Notes: generated from the sequence alone by a model not told the origin. DNA of 64,000 nucleotides from an uncultured Kordia sp. (GCF_947489565.1 NZ_CANLEA010000006.1:1-64000); one strand, 5' to 3'; positions 10,801 to 18,395 are shown, counted from the stretch's first letter. Numbers and translations: made by a program.

Positions 10801-11434
10801 ATTATTAGCGTATGATTTTGAACGATATCTTAAAGGAAGAAGTGCAGAAAGTGGAGAAGAAAAGCCATTATACACTGTAGAAGATCAAGGATATATTCAC
10901 TATGGAAAAGGAAGTTTAGTATTATATGCGTTACAAGAATACATAGGAGAAGAGAAGGTAAATGAAGCGTTGAGGAATTTTTTAAAAGCGTATGCGTATA
11001 AAGAAGTACCATATCCAACCACATTAGACTTTATAAGGTATTTAGAACCGCAAATTCCGGCTGATCTAGAGTATGTATTAACGGATTGGTTTAAGAAAGT
11101 TACATTATATGATTACAGTATAAAGGAAGCGAGGTATAAAGCAAAACCAAACAAAAAATATGAAGTTACAATGACTATTAAAGCTATGAAATTTGCTATT
11201 GATACTACTGGAAAACCACAAGAAGTAGCACAAAACGATTGGGTTGAAATTGGTGTGTATGCAGACAATGAAGAAAAAGAATTATTATTTGTAAAACGTG
11301 TATTGATCACTGAAAAAGAAATGAATTTTACGTTTGAAGTAGCCGAAATTCCTGCAAAAGCTGCTATTGATCCCAAACGTTTATTAATAGAGCGTGTTAT
11401 TGATGATAATGTGAAAATTGTAGTAGAAGAGTAG
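7814..11434 (+). CDS. ABC-2 permease fused to an M1-family metallopeptidase
   Basis: A 1206-residue fusion. The N-terminal half (to about residue 590) contains two sets of transmembrane helices of ABC-2 type, separated by a charged cytoplasmic linker near residues 270-310. The C-terminal half is a gluzincin M1 peptidase domain. It has the zinc motif HEIAHQYW (His949, Glu950, His953) and a downstream glutamate in SESFAEYSALMV at the spacing expected for HExxH-(18)-E. The usual GxMEN exopeptidase motif is replaced by a glycine-rich TEGGGF sequence, so aminopeptidase specificity is uncertain. The architecture is known in Bacteroidetes; a role in peptide export or processing is inferred. Part of its 3' end has a diverged copy at 13502-13636. 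Confidence 0.88.
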   Translation: MFKTFFFKEIKTGFKSPMLYIFFFLFTIITVIGVVNESITLGGSVGNTYKNAPHIMSVYIGRLSLFAVLIATAFFNNAALRDHQHNFSNIIFSTAIDKKSYFFGRFFGALIIAIIPLVGVFFGFVIGTNMSVETGMISPHRMGVLHTEAFINNFLLFILPNMFIVGALIFAIANKWKSTIVSFIGTIIIIVGYLISGAFLNDVSTESWAAITDALGINAYTIDTKYFTSLEKNTEIVSFNGLLLWNRMVWIGIASVLLIVSYLSFSFTQKNQKVKKEKKAIRTETTQLFSFPTVKNKFDFKAQKAQFISLFKINFYTLFKSNTFKIMLIIGALILLNKLINGLEYYGLQSYPVTHKMLDFSRPISMIVGMIMLVFFSGELIWRERTNHISEVIDGTPHNSLTMLIAKIVALISINVVFDIFLMMVAILYQFANGYTHIELGVYVLDFLYSGLPLYITWSCIFIAIQIAVNHKYVAYFIAVLLLFLFEFVIVDALGIQSYMMNLGFTPTYTYSDMNGFSSAVIAKNWFNLYWILFGIVLIVITSVFLIRGNLKGIKNRWKSAKKQWSTSYVTSLAVVVILFIGTSSFVYYNTQVVNSYHSVDEIKDMQELYEKKYKQYEGILQPKITAIVYDVAIYPAKRNVVAKAKLTIQNKGNQTIDSLHYSLLNFVSFGNEGITLKKSDWKKTVTIPNATLVHNDETLGYQIFKLNTPLLPTETMEIQLETTYTSQGFENSVSNIRVVNNGTFFDSTDILPTFGYELYNEISDANDRKNRGLEKHKGMKLLTDEHAKTENYITRNMSDWVQISTTLSTASDQIAVSPGTLEKQWTENGRSYFSYKNDHASLNFTNFMSAKYEVARKKWNGIDIEVYYHQAHDYNIEIMLAAVEKSLTYYTENFGPYFHKQARIVEIPRYYNFAQAFPGTMPYTEGGGFITNLSDVEDYNIIYSTIAHEIAHQYWAHQVIGANVQGATMLSESFAEYSALMVMKKELKDSIKMKKLLAYDFERYLKGRSAESGEEKPLYTVEDQGYIHYGKGSLVLYALQEYIGEEKVNEALRNFLKAYAYKEVPYPTTLDFIRYLEPQIPADLEYVLTDWFKKVTLYDYSIKEARYKAKPNKKYEVTMTIKAMKFAIDTTGKPQEVAQNDWVEIGVYADNEEKELLFVKRVLITEKEMNFTFEVAEIPAKAAIDPKRLLIERVIDDNVKIVVEE

Positions 11435-11518
11435 TGCCATTTCAAATAATCAATAGTATAAGATAATTTTCAAGCTCAAAGAGCCTATCTAATATCGATC
11501 TGAGGAAATTAAAAAAAG

Positions 11519-11544
11519 ACTGTCTGAAAAGACAGTTTTTTTTC
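11519..11544 (+). terminator. Intrinsic terminator after the ABC/M1 gene
   Basis: Stem ACTGTCT / AGACAGT with a GAAA loop, followed by eight T residues. It lies 85 bp downstream of the permease/M1 stop codon. Confidence 0.85.
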
Positions 11545-11595
11545 TTATTTATGACTAAATCGATCTTTATTTGAGTCACTATATAAAGTTTATAA

Positions 11596-12063
11596 TTAAA
11601 ATAGAATATTATTTTTTATTCTGTAAATAGCCTCATTAATTAGATTGCTAAAACTTCCTGTAAGTGCTTTTTTCAGGAGTTCTTCTTTATGATTAGGATT
11701 CCAAGAAGCATTAAAAATATAGACAATAGGATCTTCTTTGTCTTCATCCAAAAAGAAAATACTATATTGACTATCAAGTTTATCGAATACAAAAAATGGG
11801 CGTTTCAATTTATTTCCCCAATATTCAATATCATCTTCGCAATCTTCTCTAAGATCATCCCAATCTTCATAGACTACTCCTGTTCCGCCATAATCTCCAG
11901 CTAAGAATAAGTATTCCCTAAATGCCTGTGGAAATGGTCGTCCTTCATTATATTTTGTTTCTAACGCAACTATTTTTGACTCTTCCCAACCTACTCTAGG
12001 AGAAATTGCTATATTCAAATTTGGATTATCTCTTAACTGTTGTAAATACTTTATCTCAATCAT
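11596..12063 (-). CDS. SMI1/KNR4 (SUKH) family immunity-like protein
   Basis: A 155-residue SUKH-fold protein. It shares a layout with the paralogue at 12679-13158: MIEIKYLQQL versus MEIIYLRKLL at the N-terminus, then a PxxFREYLFLAGDYGG core, then a tryptophan-rich RPFFVF and FFLDEDKEDP segment. I use the ATG at 12063 because the alternative at 12135 would overlap the upstream gene and add unconserved residues. Such proteins are the commonest immunity factors in bacterial polymorphic toxin systems (established for the family). With no matching full toxin here it is probably an orphan immunity gene. Confidence 0.8.
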   Translation of the reverse strand: MIEIKYLQQLRDNPNLNIAISPRVGWEESKIVALETKYNEGRPFPQAFREYLFLAGDYGGTGVVYEDWDDLREDCEDDIEYWGNKLKRPFFVFDKLDSQYSIFFLDEDKEDPIVYIFNASWNPNHKEELLKKALTGSFSNLINEAIYRIKNNILF

Positions 12064-12088
12064 TTTTTGAAAGCTATTCCGAGATTTG

Positions 12089-12505
12089 TCATTTTCTCCA
12101 AGGTCTTTTTCGAGTAATCCTAATCTTGTGGTCAATAACTATTTTATCACTTAAAACCATTAATTTTGTTTTTTCTTCATCTGTTAGCGTTGTATTGTAC
12201 ATCATGACACTATTTTCAATAATGAATAATTCTGATAGTTCTGGGCAATATTTAAATAATTTTGTGTAAAGCTCTAATTCAATTTCATCTAGTGGATATG
12301 CTTTTTTTACATTATCATAATGAACATTTCTTAGTGGTTGGTAATTAATCATTCTTTTTTGCCATCTTAGAATAGATCGAACTAAACTGACCAATATATC
12401 TTCTCCAAACTCTTCCTCCGCTCTTTTTAAATATTTAAGAGTATACGGCTCTTCATGATAATCTATATAACTAACTAATTCCTGTATCAATTCTAGTTTT
12501 TTCAT
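12089..12505 (-). CDS. Unknown cytoplasmic protein in toxin/immunity island
   Basis: A 138-residue helical, charged protein (MKKLELIQELVSYIDYHEE...) without signal peptide, membrane segment or recognised motif. It sits between the two SUKH genes, 25 bp upstream of the first, on the same strand. By position it may be another immunity protein or the remains of one. I do not recognise the family. Confidence 0.6.
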   Translation of the reverse strand: MKKLELIQELVSYIDYHEEPYTLKYLKRAEEEFGEDILVSLVRSILRWQKRMINYQPLRNVHYDNVKKAYPLDEIELELYTKLFKYCPELSELFIIENSVMMYNTTLTDEEKTKLMVLSDKIVIDHKIRITRKRPWRK

Positions 12506-12678
12506 ATCTAATTTTTTAAACGTATTTAATCAGGCTTAAAATTTTAATAAGCTTAAATAAAATTTGATTTCCATATCTTCTACGTTCACCCAAGTTGTGT
12601 AAGTTTTAGAATAACTGTAAAATAAAAAAATATAGTTGATTGCGTGACCTAAATTATTCAATTGTTGGATAATTTACA

Positions 12679-13158
12679 TTACCAAATTCCACGTTCTGTA
12701 ATATCGTATGCTCTATCAATTGCTTTGTCAATTACCTGACTAAATGTAAATTCAGATTTTGTAACGGTTTGTTTTTCATCATTTTGATAATCATAATCTA
12801 CTCTGTATATATATGGGTCATCACCATCATCTAAATAGAAAAAAGCAAATTGCTCACAACCATTGCTTTCAGCATACAACCAAAAAGGTCTGTCTAACAC
12901 TGTACCATATTCTGTCATTGTTTCTTTCATGATTTCTTGATGCCAATCAGAAGATAATTCTTCTAAACTAGCTGTGTCGTACAAAGGTAATGCACCACAA
13001 TACGCTCCAGCTAGATGTAAAAATTCGCGATATGCCACAGGAAATCGGATATCAAATTTCTTTTCAACTGACACTATTTTTTCTTCACTCACTCCTCTTA
13101 TAGTAGATTTACCAATTGTAGAGTTCTCTAACAGTTTTCTTAAATATATTATTTCCAT
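12679..13158 (-). CDS. SMI1/KNR4 (SUKH) family immunity-like protein
   Basis: A 159-residue SUKH-fold protein: FPVAYREFLHLAGAYCGALPLYD is the conserved core, followed by RPFWLY and FAFFYLDDGDDPYIYRV. It begins only 4 bp after the stop of the deaminase-like toxin remnant on the same strand. That is the toxin-then-immunity order of polymorphic toxin loci, so it is the best candidate for the cognate antidote. A diverged paralogue lies at 11596-12063. Confidence 0.85.
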   Translation of the reverse strand: MEIIYLRKLLENSTIGKSTIRGVSEEKIVSVEKKFDIRFPVAYREFLHLAGAYCGALPLYDTASLEELSSDWHQEIMKETMTEYGTVLDRPFWLYAESNGCEQFAFFYLDDGDDPYIYRVDYDYQNDEKQTVTKSEFTFSQVIDKAIDRAYDITERGIW

Positions 13159-13162
13159 GTTA

Positions 13163-13501
13163 TTATTTTATGAGATTCATTTCTATTAAATCTTTATTGC
13201 CTTGCGCAAACTTACCCTCTTTAACACTCCATGCAGCTTTTACTTTAACTTCTTTCATTTTGTAAATCTGTTGTCTTAATATTATTTGTTTTTTACAAGA
13301 TGCACATGGTTCATAAAGTGTTTTTACTTCCATTCCTAAAACTTCAACTTGCTCAGCTCCATATTTAGTTTCAAGCCTCTTCACTGCATCATCAAAAGTA
13401 TCTAAAACTTTGACTTCGCTATCAAAAAAACGATTGATAAGTTTCCCTTCATCATTATAAGCTTTAAAATGGTCTATTAAGTCCTCTATTTTGTCGAAGC
13501 C
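13163..13501 (-). pseudogene. Truncated deaminase-like toxin tip
   Basis: The open frame encodes about 112 residues matching the pattern of bacterial toxin deaminases: an acidic-Ser-Glu motif (FFDSEVKVLD) followed by a zinc-binding PCxxC motif (LYEPCASCKK). No secretion or delivery module, signal peptide or convincing start codon is present. The frame stays open to a TTG at 13549, but codons beyond 13501 are the antisense of the M1-permease fragment next door. I read this as a toxin C-terminus cut off from its carrier. The immunity gene follows after 4 bp. The deaminase call rests on two short motifs and is tentative. Confidence 0.55.
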
Positions 13502-13636
13502 ATGAAGTTTAATATTGATACTACTGGAAAACCACAAGAAGTTATACAAAACGTTTGGTTTGAAATTGGTGCATATACAGACAATGAAGAAAAAGAGTTA
13601 TTATTTGTAAAGCGTGTGTTTATCAAACAAAATTGA
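13502..13636 (+). pseudogene. Diverged 3' fragment of an ABC-permease/M1 peptidase gene
   Basis: The + strand encodes 44 residues that align without gaps to the M1 fusion protein over nucleotides 11186-11314. The shared blocks include IDTTGKPQEV and DNEEKELLFVKRV. After the aligned part it runs to its own stop (IKQN). Numerous substitutions show it is not a recent copy; it may come from another paralogue. It abuts the toxin fragment on the opposite strand, marking a rearrangement joint. Confidence 0.8.
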
Positions 13637-14100
13637 ACATAGAAGATTCAGGATCGAAACAAGGAAGAAATCACGTCAAATAGAAGTGTTTTTTGTTTTT
13701 ATAAAAAGAAAGATGGAAACCACTCCATCTTTCAACCATAATAAAATAAACTAACCATCAATTCTATCTAAATTGTTCAATTAGATGCTATTAAAAGTAG
13801 TCTCTTTTCAATATTTTACTCGATTATCTAGAAGTAAATGTTTTATAATACTATCTAGATAACTTTTTTATTTCATTTAATTATTACTTCCTTTTAGTAA
13901 GACATTAAAAAGAGTGAACACCCTATTTTTAAATTATTTTTTATTTATCGAGACAATGACAGAAAAATTATAAAACACAACGTTACTTTATCTTTTGGAT
14001 AATAAAACTGCAAATACGTCCCATAAACATACAGTGTAATATTTTTTTTAAAAAAAATATTTTTCTTGTTTCACATATTATTTTTTTATGTAATTTGGTT
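13637..14100. other. Gene-free AT-rich stretch with one hairpin
   Basis: I see no gene in these 464 bases. At 13708-13733 a 10 bp stem (GAAAGATGGA / TCCATCTTTC, loop AACCAC) is followed on the minus strand by TTTTTAT. It would therefore terminate leftward transcription, although no leftward gene precedes it. The end of the stretch (TTG near 14080, TAATTTGG near 14094) loosely resembles a Bacteroidetes promoter driving the polyamine leader. Confidence 0.5.
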
Positions 14101-14292
14101 TTAGCAATTAGCCAAGCATCATGAAACGTGTTTTTAGTTTCGGGCTTTTGGAAATTAGGGAGTCAAATCCAACAGCAGCTTATGGGATAAGTAACCGAAA
14201 TGTAGAGCTAACTTCCGTTAAAAACTACATATTAAAATATATTGACGCAGTACTTGTCGTCACCTTGCTGTCCAGACCAATACGAGTCTGAC
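14101..14292 (+). ncRNA. Candidate structured 5' leader of the polyamine operon
   Basis: This segment is richer in G and C than its surroundings and can form nested pairings. The outer stem is UUAGC (14108-14112) with GCUAA (14207-14211). Inside it is UUUCGG (14138-14143) with CCGAAA (14195-14200). That encloses UUGGA/UCCAA (14148-14152 with 14168-14172) and a GGG-capped CUUAU/AUAAG hairpin (14179-14191). Two more short hairpins follow (UGACG/CGUCA and CAGAC/GUCUG). It matches no riboswitch class I know. The same bases also form an ORF (next entry), so the two readings compete. Confidence 0.35.
14121..14291 (+). CDS. Candidate 56-residue upstream ORF
   Basis: An ATG-to-TGA frame of 56 sense codons, beginning MKRVFSFGLLEI and ending LLSRPIRV. 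It stops 91 bp before the arginine decarboxylase start. A frame this long is not expected by chance often in such AT-rich DNA, but it gains no support from a recognisable family. It could be a regulatory leader peptide for the polyamine genes, or incidental to a folded RNA. Between it and the decarboxylase gene lie two ACTTTAAAG repeats (around 14317 and 14331). Confidence 0.3.
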   Translation: MKRVFSFGLLEIRESNPTAAYGISNRNVELTSVKNYILKYIDAVLVVTLLSRPIRV

Positions 14293-14382
14293 ATTTCTCT
14301 TTACATAGACTAGCAACTTTAAAGTTATTACTTTAAAGAGATACTCTTATACACATATTTTAACTTACTGTAAGGATCACAT

Positions 14383-15786
14383 ATGAAAACAAAATATATT
14401 GATCTTGTGGATCAAACTTATTATTTTCCACAAGACGAATATGCTTTACATGAAGGGAATTTACACTTTCATGATATTGATATGATGGAGTTAATTAAAA
14501 CTTATGGAACTCCATTAAAATTTACATACTTACCACAAATCTCCCACAATATTCAACGAGCAAAAAAGTGGTTTGAAAAAGCAATGAATACGCATAATTA
14601 TCAAGGGAAGTATCATTATTGTTACTGCACAAAAAGTTCTCATTTTAATTATGTTATTGAAGAAGCTTTAAAAAATAATGTTCATATAGAAACGTCATCG
14701 GCGTTTGATATTGACATTGTAAATCATTTTAAAAAACAAGGTAAAATATCAAATGCTACTTATATCATTTGCAATGGATTTAAGCGTGATTTATACATTC
14801 ATAATATTACTCAGCTGATAAATAATGGACATTACAATTGCATTCCTGTGGTTGATAATTATGAAGAATTAAAATTACTTTCAGAACAAATTCAACCAAA
14901 ATTTAACATTGGTATTCGAATTGCTTCAGAAGAAGAACCAAAATTTGAATTTTACACAAGCAGACTCGGAATAGGCTATAAAAATATTGTCAAGTTTTAT
15001 AAAGAACAAATTGCCGATAAGCCAAATGTTTCCCTAAAAATGCTGCACTTTTTTATCAATACAGGCATTCGCGATACAGCTTATTATTGGAACGAATTGC
15101 ATAAATGCTTAAAAGTTTATGTAAAGCTAAAAAAGATTTGTCCAACACTCAATGCTTTAAACATTGGCGGAGGTTTTCCGATAAAAAACTCATTAGCCTT
15201 TACATATGATTATCAATATATGGTGGATGAAATTATCAATCAAGTCAATATAGTTTGTCAAGAAGCTAGAGTAGATGTGCCAGATATTTTTACTGAATTT
15301 GGAAGCTTTACAGTTGGTGAAAGTAGTGGAGCTATTTATGAAGTATTATATCAAAAACAACAAAACGATCGTGAAAAATGGAACATGATCAATTCATCAT
15401 TCATTACCACATTACCTGACACTTGGGCAATTAATAAGCGTTTTATCATGCTGCCAATCAATCGTTGGTATGACGAATATGAACGTGTGCTTTTGGGAGG
15501 ACTCACTTGTGATAGCGATGATTATTACAATAGTGAACAACATGTAAACGCTATCTATCTTCCAAAATACGATAAAGACAAGCCGCTTTACATAGGTTTT
15601 TTCAATACAGGTGCTTATCAAGAAACGATAGGCGGTTATGGAGGTTTGCAACATTGCTTAATTCCACAACCCAAACGAATACTCATTCAAAAAGATAACG
15701 AAGGAAACATAACAACACAGCTTTTTGCTGAACAACAAAAGGCAGAAGAATTTTTAAAAATTTTAGGATACAATGACAACGAATAA
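14383..15786 (+). CDS. speA: Arginine decarboxylase (PLP fold type III, short Bacteroidetes form)
   Basis: A 467-residue PLP enzyme converting arginine to agmatine. The alanine-racemase-like barrel begins with the PLP-lysine motif YCTKSSHFNY. It has the glycine-rich phosphate loop NIGGGFPI, a TEFGSFTVGESSGAIY segment, and a late cysteine motif LTCDSDDYY that supplies a catalytic residue from the partner subunit. It is shorter than the ~630-residue enterobacterial SpeA but has the usual flavobacterial length. The agmatinase start codon lies inside its last codons (14-base overlap), so agmatine feeds directly to the next enzyme. Diaminopimelate or carboxynorspermidine decarboxylase are less likely given that neighbour. 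Confidence 0.85.
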   Translation: MKTKYIDLVDQTYYFPQDEYALHEGNLHFHDIDMMELIKTYGTPLKFTYLPQISHNIQRAKKWFEKAMNTHNYQGKYHYCYCTKSSHFNYVIEEALKNNVHIETSSAFDIDIVNHFKKQGKISNATYIICNGFKRDLYIHNITQLINNGHYNCIPVVDNYEELKLLSEQIQPKFNIGIRIASEEEPKFEFYTSRLGIGYKNIVKFYKEQIADKPNVSLKMLHFFINTGIRDTAYYWNELHKCLKVYVKLKKICPTLNALNIGGGFPIKNSLAFTYDYQYMVDEIINQVNIVCQEARVDVPDIFTEFGSFTVGESSGAIYEVLYQKQQNDREKWNMINSSFITTLPDTWAINKRFIMLPINRWYDEYERVLLGGLTCDSDDYYNSEQHVNAIYLPKYDKDKPLYIGFFNTGAYQETIGGYGGLQHCLIPQPKRILIQKDNEGNITTQLFAEQQKAEEFLKILGYNDNE

Positions 15787-16714
15787 AACTTATGCAGGAA
15801 TTCCTGAATCATATGCAAAACTAGATACTTCAAAAATTGTACTCATACCAGTTCCATACGACGGTACAAGTACTTGGCAAAAAGGAGCTGATAAAGGTCC
15901 AGAGGCTTTTTTAGAGGCTTCTGAAAATATGGAATTATACGATATAGAAACAGGCTCTGAAGTATATAAAAAAGGAATTTACTTAGCAGAATCTGTCACC
16001 GAAAATAGTTCTCCTGAAGCCATGGTAGAAGCAGTTCATAAAACCACCAAGCATTACATCAATAAGAACAAGTTTGTGACTTTATTTGGCGGAGAACACT
16101 CTATCTCAATTGGTAGCATAAGAGCATTTAATGAATGTTTTAACAGTCTTACGGTATTGCATATTGATGCACATGCCGATTTGCGCAAAGAATATGAGGG
16201 AAGTAGTTGTAATCATGCTTGTGCAGTATATGAAGCCAACCAAACGACCAATTTAATACAAGTTGGAATTCGAAGCATGGATGTTTCAGAAACACGTGTC
16301 ATGAATGCCGAAAAAGTATTTTTTGCACACGATATGGCAACCAACGAATATTGGATGGACAATGTGGTTGATTTACTGACCCATAATGTATTTATCACCT
16401 TTGATTTAGATGCTTTAGATCCTTCTATTATGCCAGGAACAGGAACGCCAGAACCTGGCGGATTATTATGGTATGAAACCTTAGAATTCTTAAAGACAGT
16501 ATTTGAAGAAAAAAATGTAGTCGGATTTGATATTGTTGAGTTATGTCCAGAAAAAAACAACAAACGTTCCGAGTTTTTAGCAGCCAAATTGTATTACAAA
16601 ATGCTTTCCTATAAGTTTTCAGAAACACAAGACGATGAAAATGTAGATGATTTTAAAGAGAACTCACCTTTTTCTAAAATTTCAAAATTTAAAGATACAG
16701 ATGACTATGAATAA
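15773..16714 (+). CDS. speB: Agmatinase
   Basis: A 313-residue ureohydrolase hydrolysing agmatine to putrescine and urea. The binuclear manganese ligands are visible: GGEHS, HIDAHADLR (His and Asp residues) and FDLDALDPS. It overlaps the end of speA by 14 bases and the start of the DHS-like gene by 8. The C-terminal ~25 residues are acidic and polar, an extension beyond the catalytic fold. Confidence 0.93.
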   Translation: MTTNKTYAGIPESYAKLDTSKIVLIPVPYDGTSTWQKGADKGPEAFLEASENMELYDIETGSEVYKKGIYLAESVTENSSPEAMVEAVHKTTKHYINKNKFVTLFGGEHSISIGSIRAFNECFNSLTVLHIDAHADLRKEYEGSSCNHACAVYEANQTTNLIQVGIRSMDVSETRVMNAEKVFFAHDMATNEYWMDNVVDLLTHNVFITFDLDALDPSIMPGTGTPEPGGLLWYETLEFLKTVFEEKNVVGFDIVELCPEKNNKRSEFLAAKLYYKMLSYKFSETQDDENVDDFKENSPFSKISKFKDTDDYE

Positions 16715-17678
16715 AGGCGCAATATCAAACTTTATAGAAAACCACTTTTTACACTTCAATGCTGCAGCTTTAGTAGATGCTGCCAAAGGATATGAAGCAC
16801 AGTTAGAGCAAGGCTCTAAGATGTTAGTTTCGATGGCAGGAGCAATGAGTACAGCTGAAATAGGGAAAGTATTCGCTGAAATTATTAGACAAGATAAAGT
16901 GCACATCATTTCATGCACAGGAGCTAATTTGGAGGAAGATATTATGAATTTGGTGGCGCATTCTCATTACAAAAGAGTGCCAAATTATAGAGACTTAACA
17001 CCATCAGACGAGTGGGAACTTTTATTAAAAGGACTCAATAGAGTAACTGACACCTGCATTCCTGAAGAAGAAGCTTTTCGACGTTTACAAAAACATATTT
17101 TCAAAATTTGGAAAGAAGCCGAGGAAAATGAAGAACGTTTTTTCCCTCATGAATTTATGTATAAACTTTTACTATCTGGTGTATTAGAAGAATATTATGA
17201 AATTGATTTAAAAGATTCTTGGATGTATGCTGCGGCAGAGAAAAACCTGCCAATGGTAGTTCCTGGCTGGGAAGACAGCACTATGGGAAATATATTTGCT
17301 TCATATGTCATGAAAGGAGAATTAAAAGCATCTACGATGAAATCAGGAATTGAGTATATGACTTTTTTAGCAGATTGGTATACGGACAATTCTGAAAAAG
17401 GCATTGGTTTCTTTCAAATTGGAGGTGGTATTGCAGGTGACTTTCCTATCTGTGTGGTGCCGATGCTTTATCAAGATTTAGAACGAGAAGACACACCTTT
17501 TTGGAGTTACTTCTGTCAAATATCCGATTCAACAACAAGTTATGGTTCCTATTCTGGAGCTGTTCCTAATGAGAAAATTACTTGGGGAAAACTTGATGTA
17601 GATACCCCCAAATTTATTATAGAAAGTGATGCTACCATTGTGGTGCCGCTCATCTTTGCCTATTTATTAAACATGTAA
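16707..17678 (+). CDS. Deoxyhypusine synthase-like (probable homospermidine-forming) enzyme
   Basis: A 323-residue protein of the deoxyhypusine synthase family, which transfers an aminobutyl group from spermidine using NAD. The catalytic lysine context TWGKLDVD (about Lys295) matches the WGK of eukaryotic DHS, and GAMSTAEIG, SCTGANLEED and GGGIAGDFP line the expected NAD site. Bacteria lack the eIF5A substrate, so bacterial members likely act on small amines. The operon position after arginine decarboxylase and agmatinase supports polyamine synthesis. I start at ATG 16707 (MNKGAISNF); ATG 16701, two codons earlier, is equally possible. Both overlap the agmatinase stop. Confidence 0.8.
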   Translation: MNKGAISNFIENHFLHFNAAALVDAAKGYEAQLEQGSKMLVSMAGAMSTAEIGKVFAEIIRQDKVHIISCTGANLEEDIMNLVAHSHYKRVPNYRDLTPSDEWELLLKGLNRVTDTCIPEEEAFRRLQKHIFKIWKEAEENEERFFPHEFMYKLLLSGVLEEYYEIDLKDSWMYAAAEKNLPMVVPGWEDSTMGNIFASYVMKGELKASTMKSGIEYMTFLADWYTDNSEKGIGFFQIGGGIAGDFPICVVPMLYQDLEREDTPFWSYFCQISDSTTSYGSYSGAVPNEKITWGKLDVDTPKFIIESDATIVVPLIFAYLLNM

Positions 17679-17691
17679 AACCTACTGAAAA

Positions 17692-17964
17692 ATGAAAAGA
17701 GTTATTGTTGATTATCAAAAATTGACACAAAATATATTAGATCTTCTAGTAGAAAAATATCCTGATGGATATGATGATATAGATATTATCAAATTTAAAA
17801 ATGCTAAAAATGAAAGTATAGAAGCTGTTGAAGTTAGGACAGACGATACTATTTACCTAGTAAAAGTAAGCAAACGACTAGCAGATTCTATAGAAAACTA
17901 TGAAGATGATAAGAATACTGATTTAGACAGCAGTGGAAATGATTTCATAGATGACTTGGATTAA
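17692..17964 (+). CDS. Small acidic conserved hypothetical protein
   Basis: Ninety residues, beginning MKRVIVDYQKL and ending in a very acidic tail (DLDSSGNDFIDDLD). No signal peptide or membrane segment. It lies 13 bp after the DHS-like gene and 2 bp before the Nudix gene, so it is in the polyamine operon. Its function is unknown; an acidic protein binding cationic polyamines is conceivable but unsupported. Confidence 0.7.
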   Translation: MKRVIVDYQKLTQNILDLLVEKYPDGYDDIDIIKFKNAKNESIEAVEVRTDDTIYLVKVSKRLADSIENYEDDKNTDLDSSGNDFIDDLD

Positions 17965-17966
17965 AA

Positions 17967-18383
17967 ATGAAAAAGAAACATAAAGAAAAATCAAGATTAC
18001 TTATTGTAAGTAATTTGGAAGTATTGGTCCTACGAAAAAATAGAGATAAGAAAGAATATGGACTTATTGGAGGTTTTTCTAAAAAAGGAGAAACTCCTGA
18101 ATCGTGTTTAATTAGGGAAACTTTTGAAGAAGTTGGAGTACACTTAGATTATGATGATTTTCAATATGTCTCAACATCTTGTAACGTAGTCAATAAAAAA
18201 CCAATACTAACAAGACATTACTTTCTTTTAAAAAATATAAGAAAAACGTTTTTATTGCGTGAGCCTCATAAATTCACAGCATTAGAATGGGTGAATTGGA
18301 TGGACGCTTGTCAATATTTAGGAGCATCCGATAAAAACGCTTTGGAACGTTTTTTCTTTATACAACGTGGAAGTGCTAATTAA
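17967..18383 (+). CDS. Nudix hydrolase
   Basis: A 138-residue Nudix-fold hydrolase. The 23-residue Nudix box is complete: GFSKKGE, seven residues, then RETFEEVGV. These enzymes cleave a nucleoside diphosphate linked to another group; the actual substrate cannot be read from sequence. It begins 2 bp after the preceding gene and is cotranscribed with the polyamine enzymes. A very basic N-terminus (MKKKHKEKSR) precedes the fold. Confidence 0.88.
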   Translation: MKKKHKEKSRLLIVSNLEVLVLRKNRDKKEYGLIGGFSKKGETPESCLIRETFEEVGVHLDYDDFQYVSTSCNVVNKKPILTRHYFLLKNIRKTFLLREPHKFTALEWVNWMDACQYLGASDKNALERFFFIQRGSAN

Positions 18384-18395
18384 AATTTGTTGCTT

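Noticed and set aside
13502-13549. N-terminal extension of the toxin frame from a TTG at 13549
   Set aside because: Those codons are the antisense of the M1-permease fragment (sense strand MKFNIDTTGKPQ), so they are not original toxin sequence.
11435-13700. Insertion sequence or transposon as carrier of the immunity island
   Set aside because: No transposase, terminal inverted repeats or short target duplication was seen; only the diverged M1 direct repeat brackets the island.
14101-14292. Known riboswitch (SAM, cobalamin, guanidine, c-di-GMP) upstream of speA
   Set aside because: None of the consensus cores I know for these classes is present; I therefore keep it only as an unclassified candidate.
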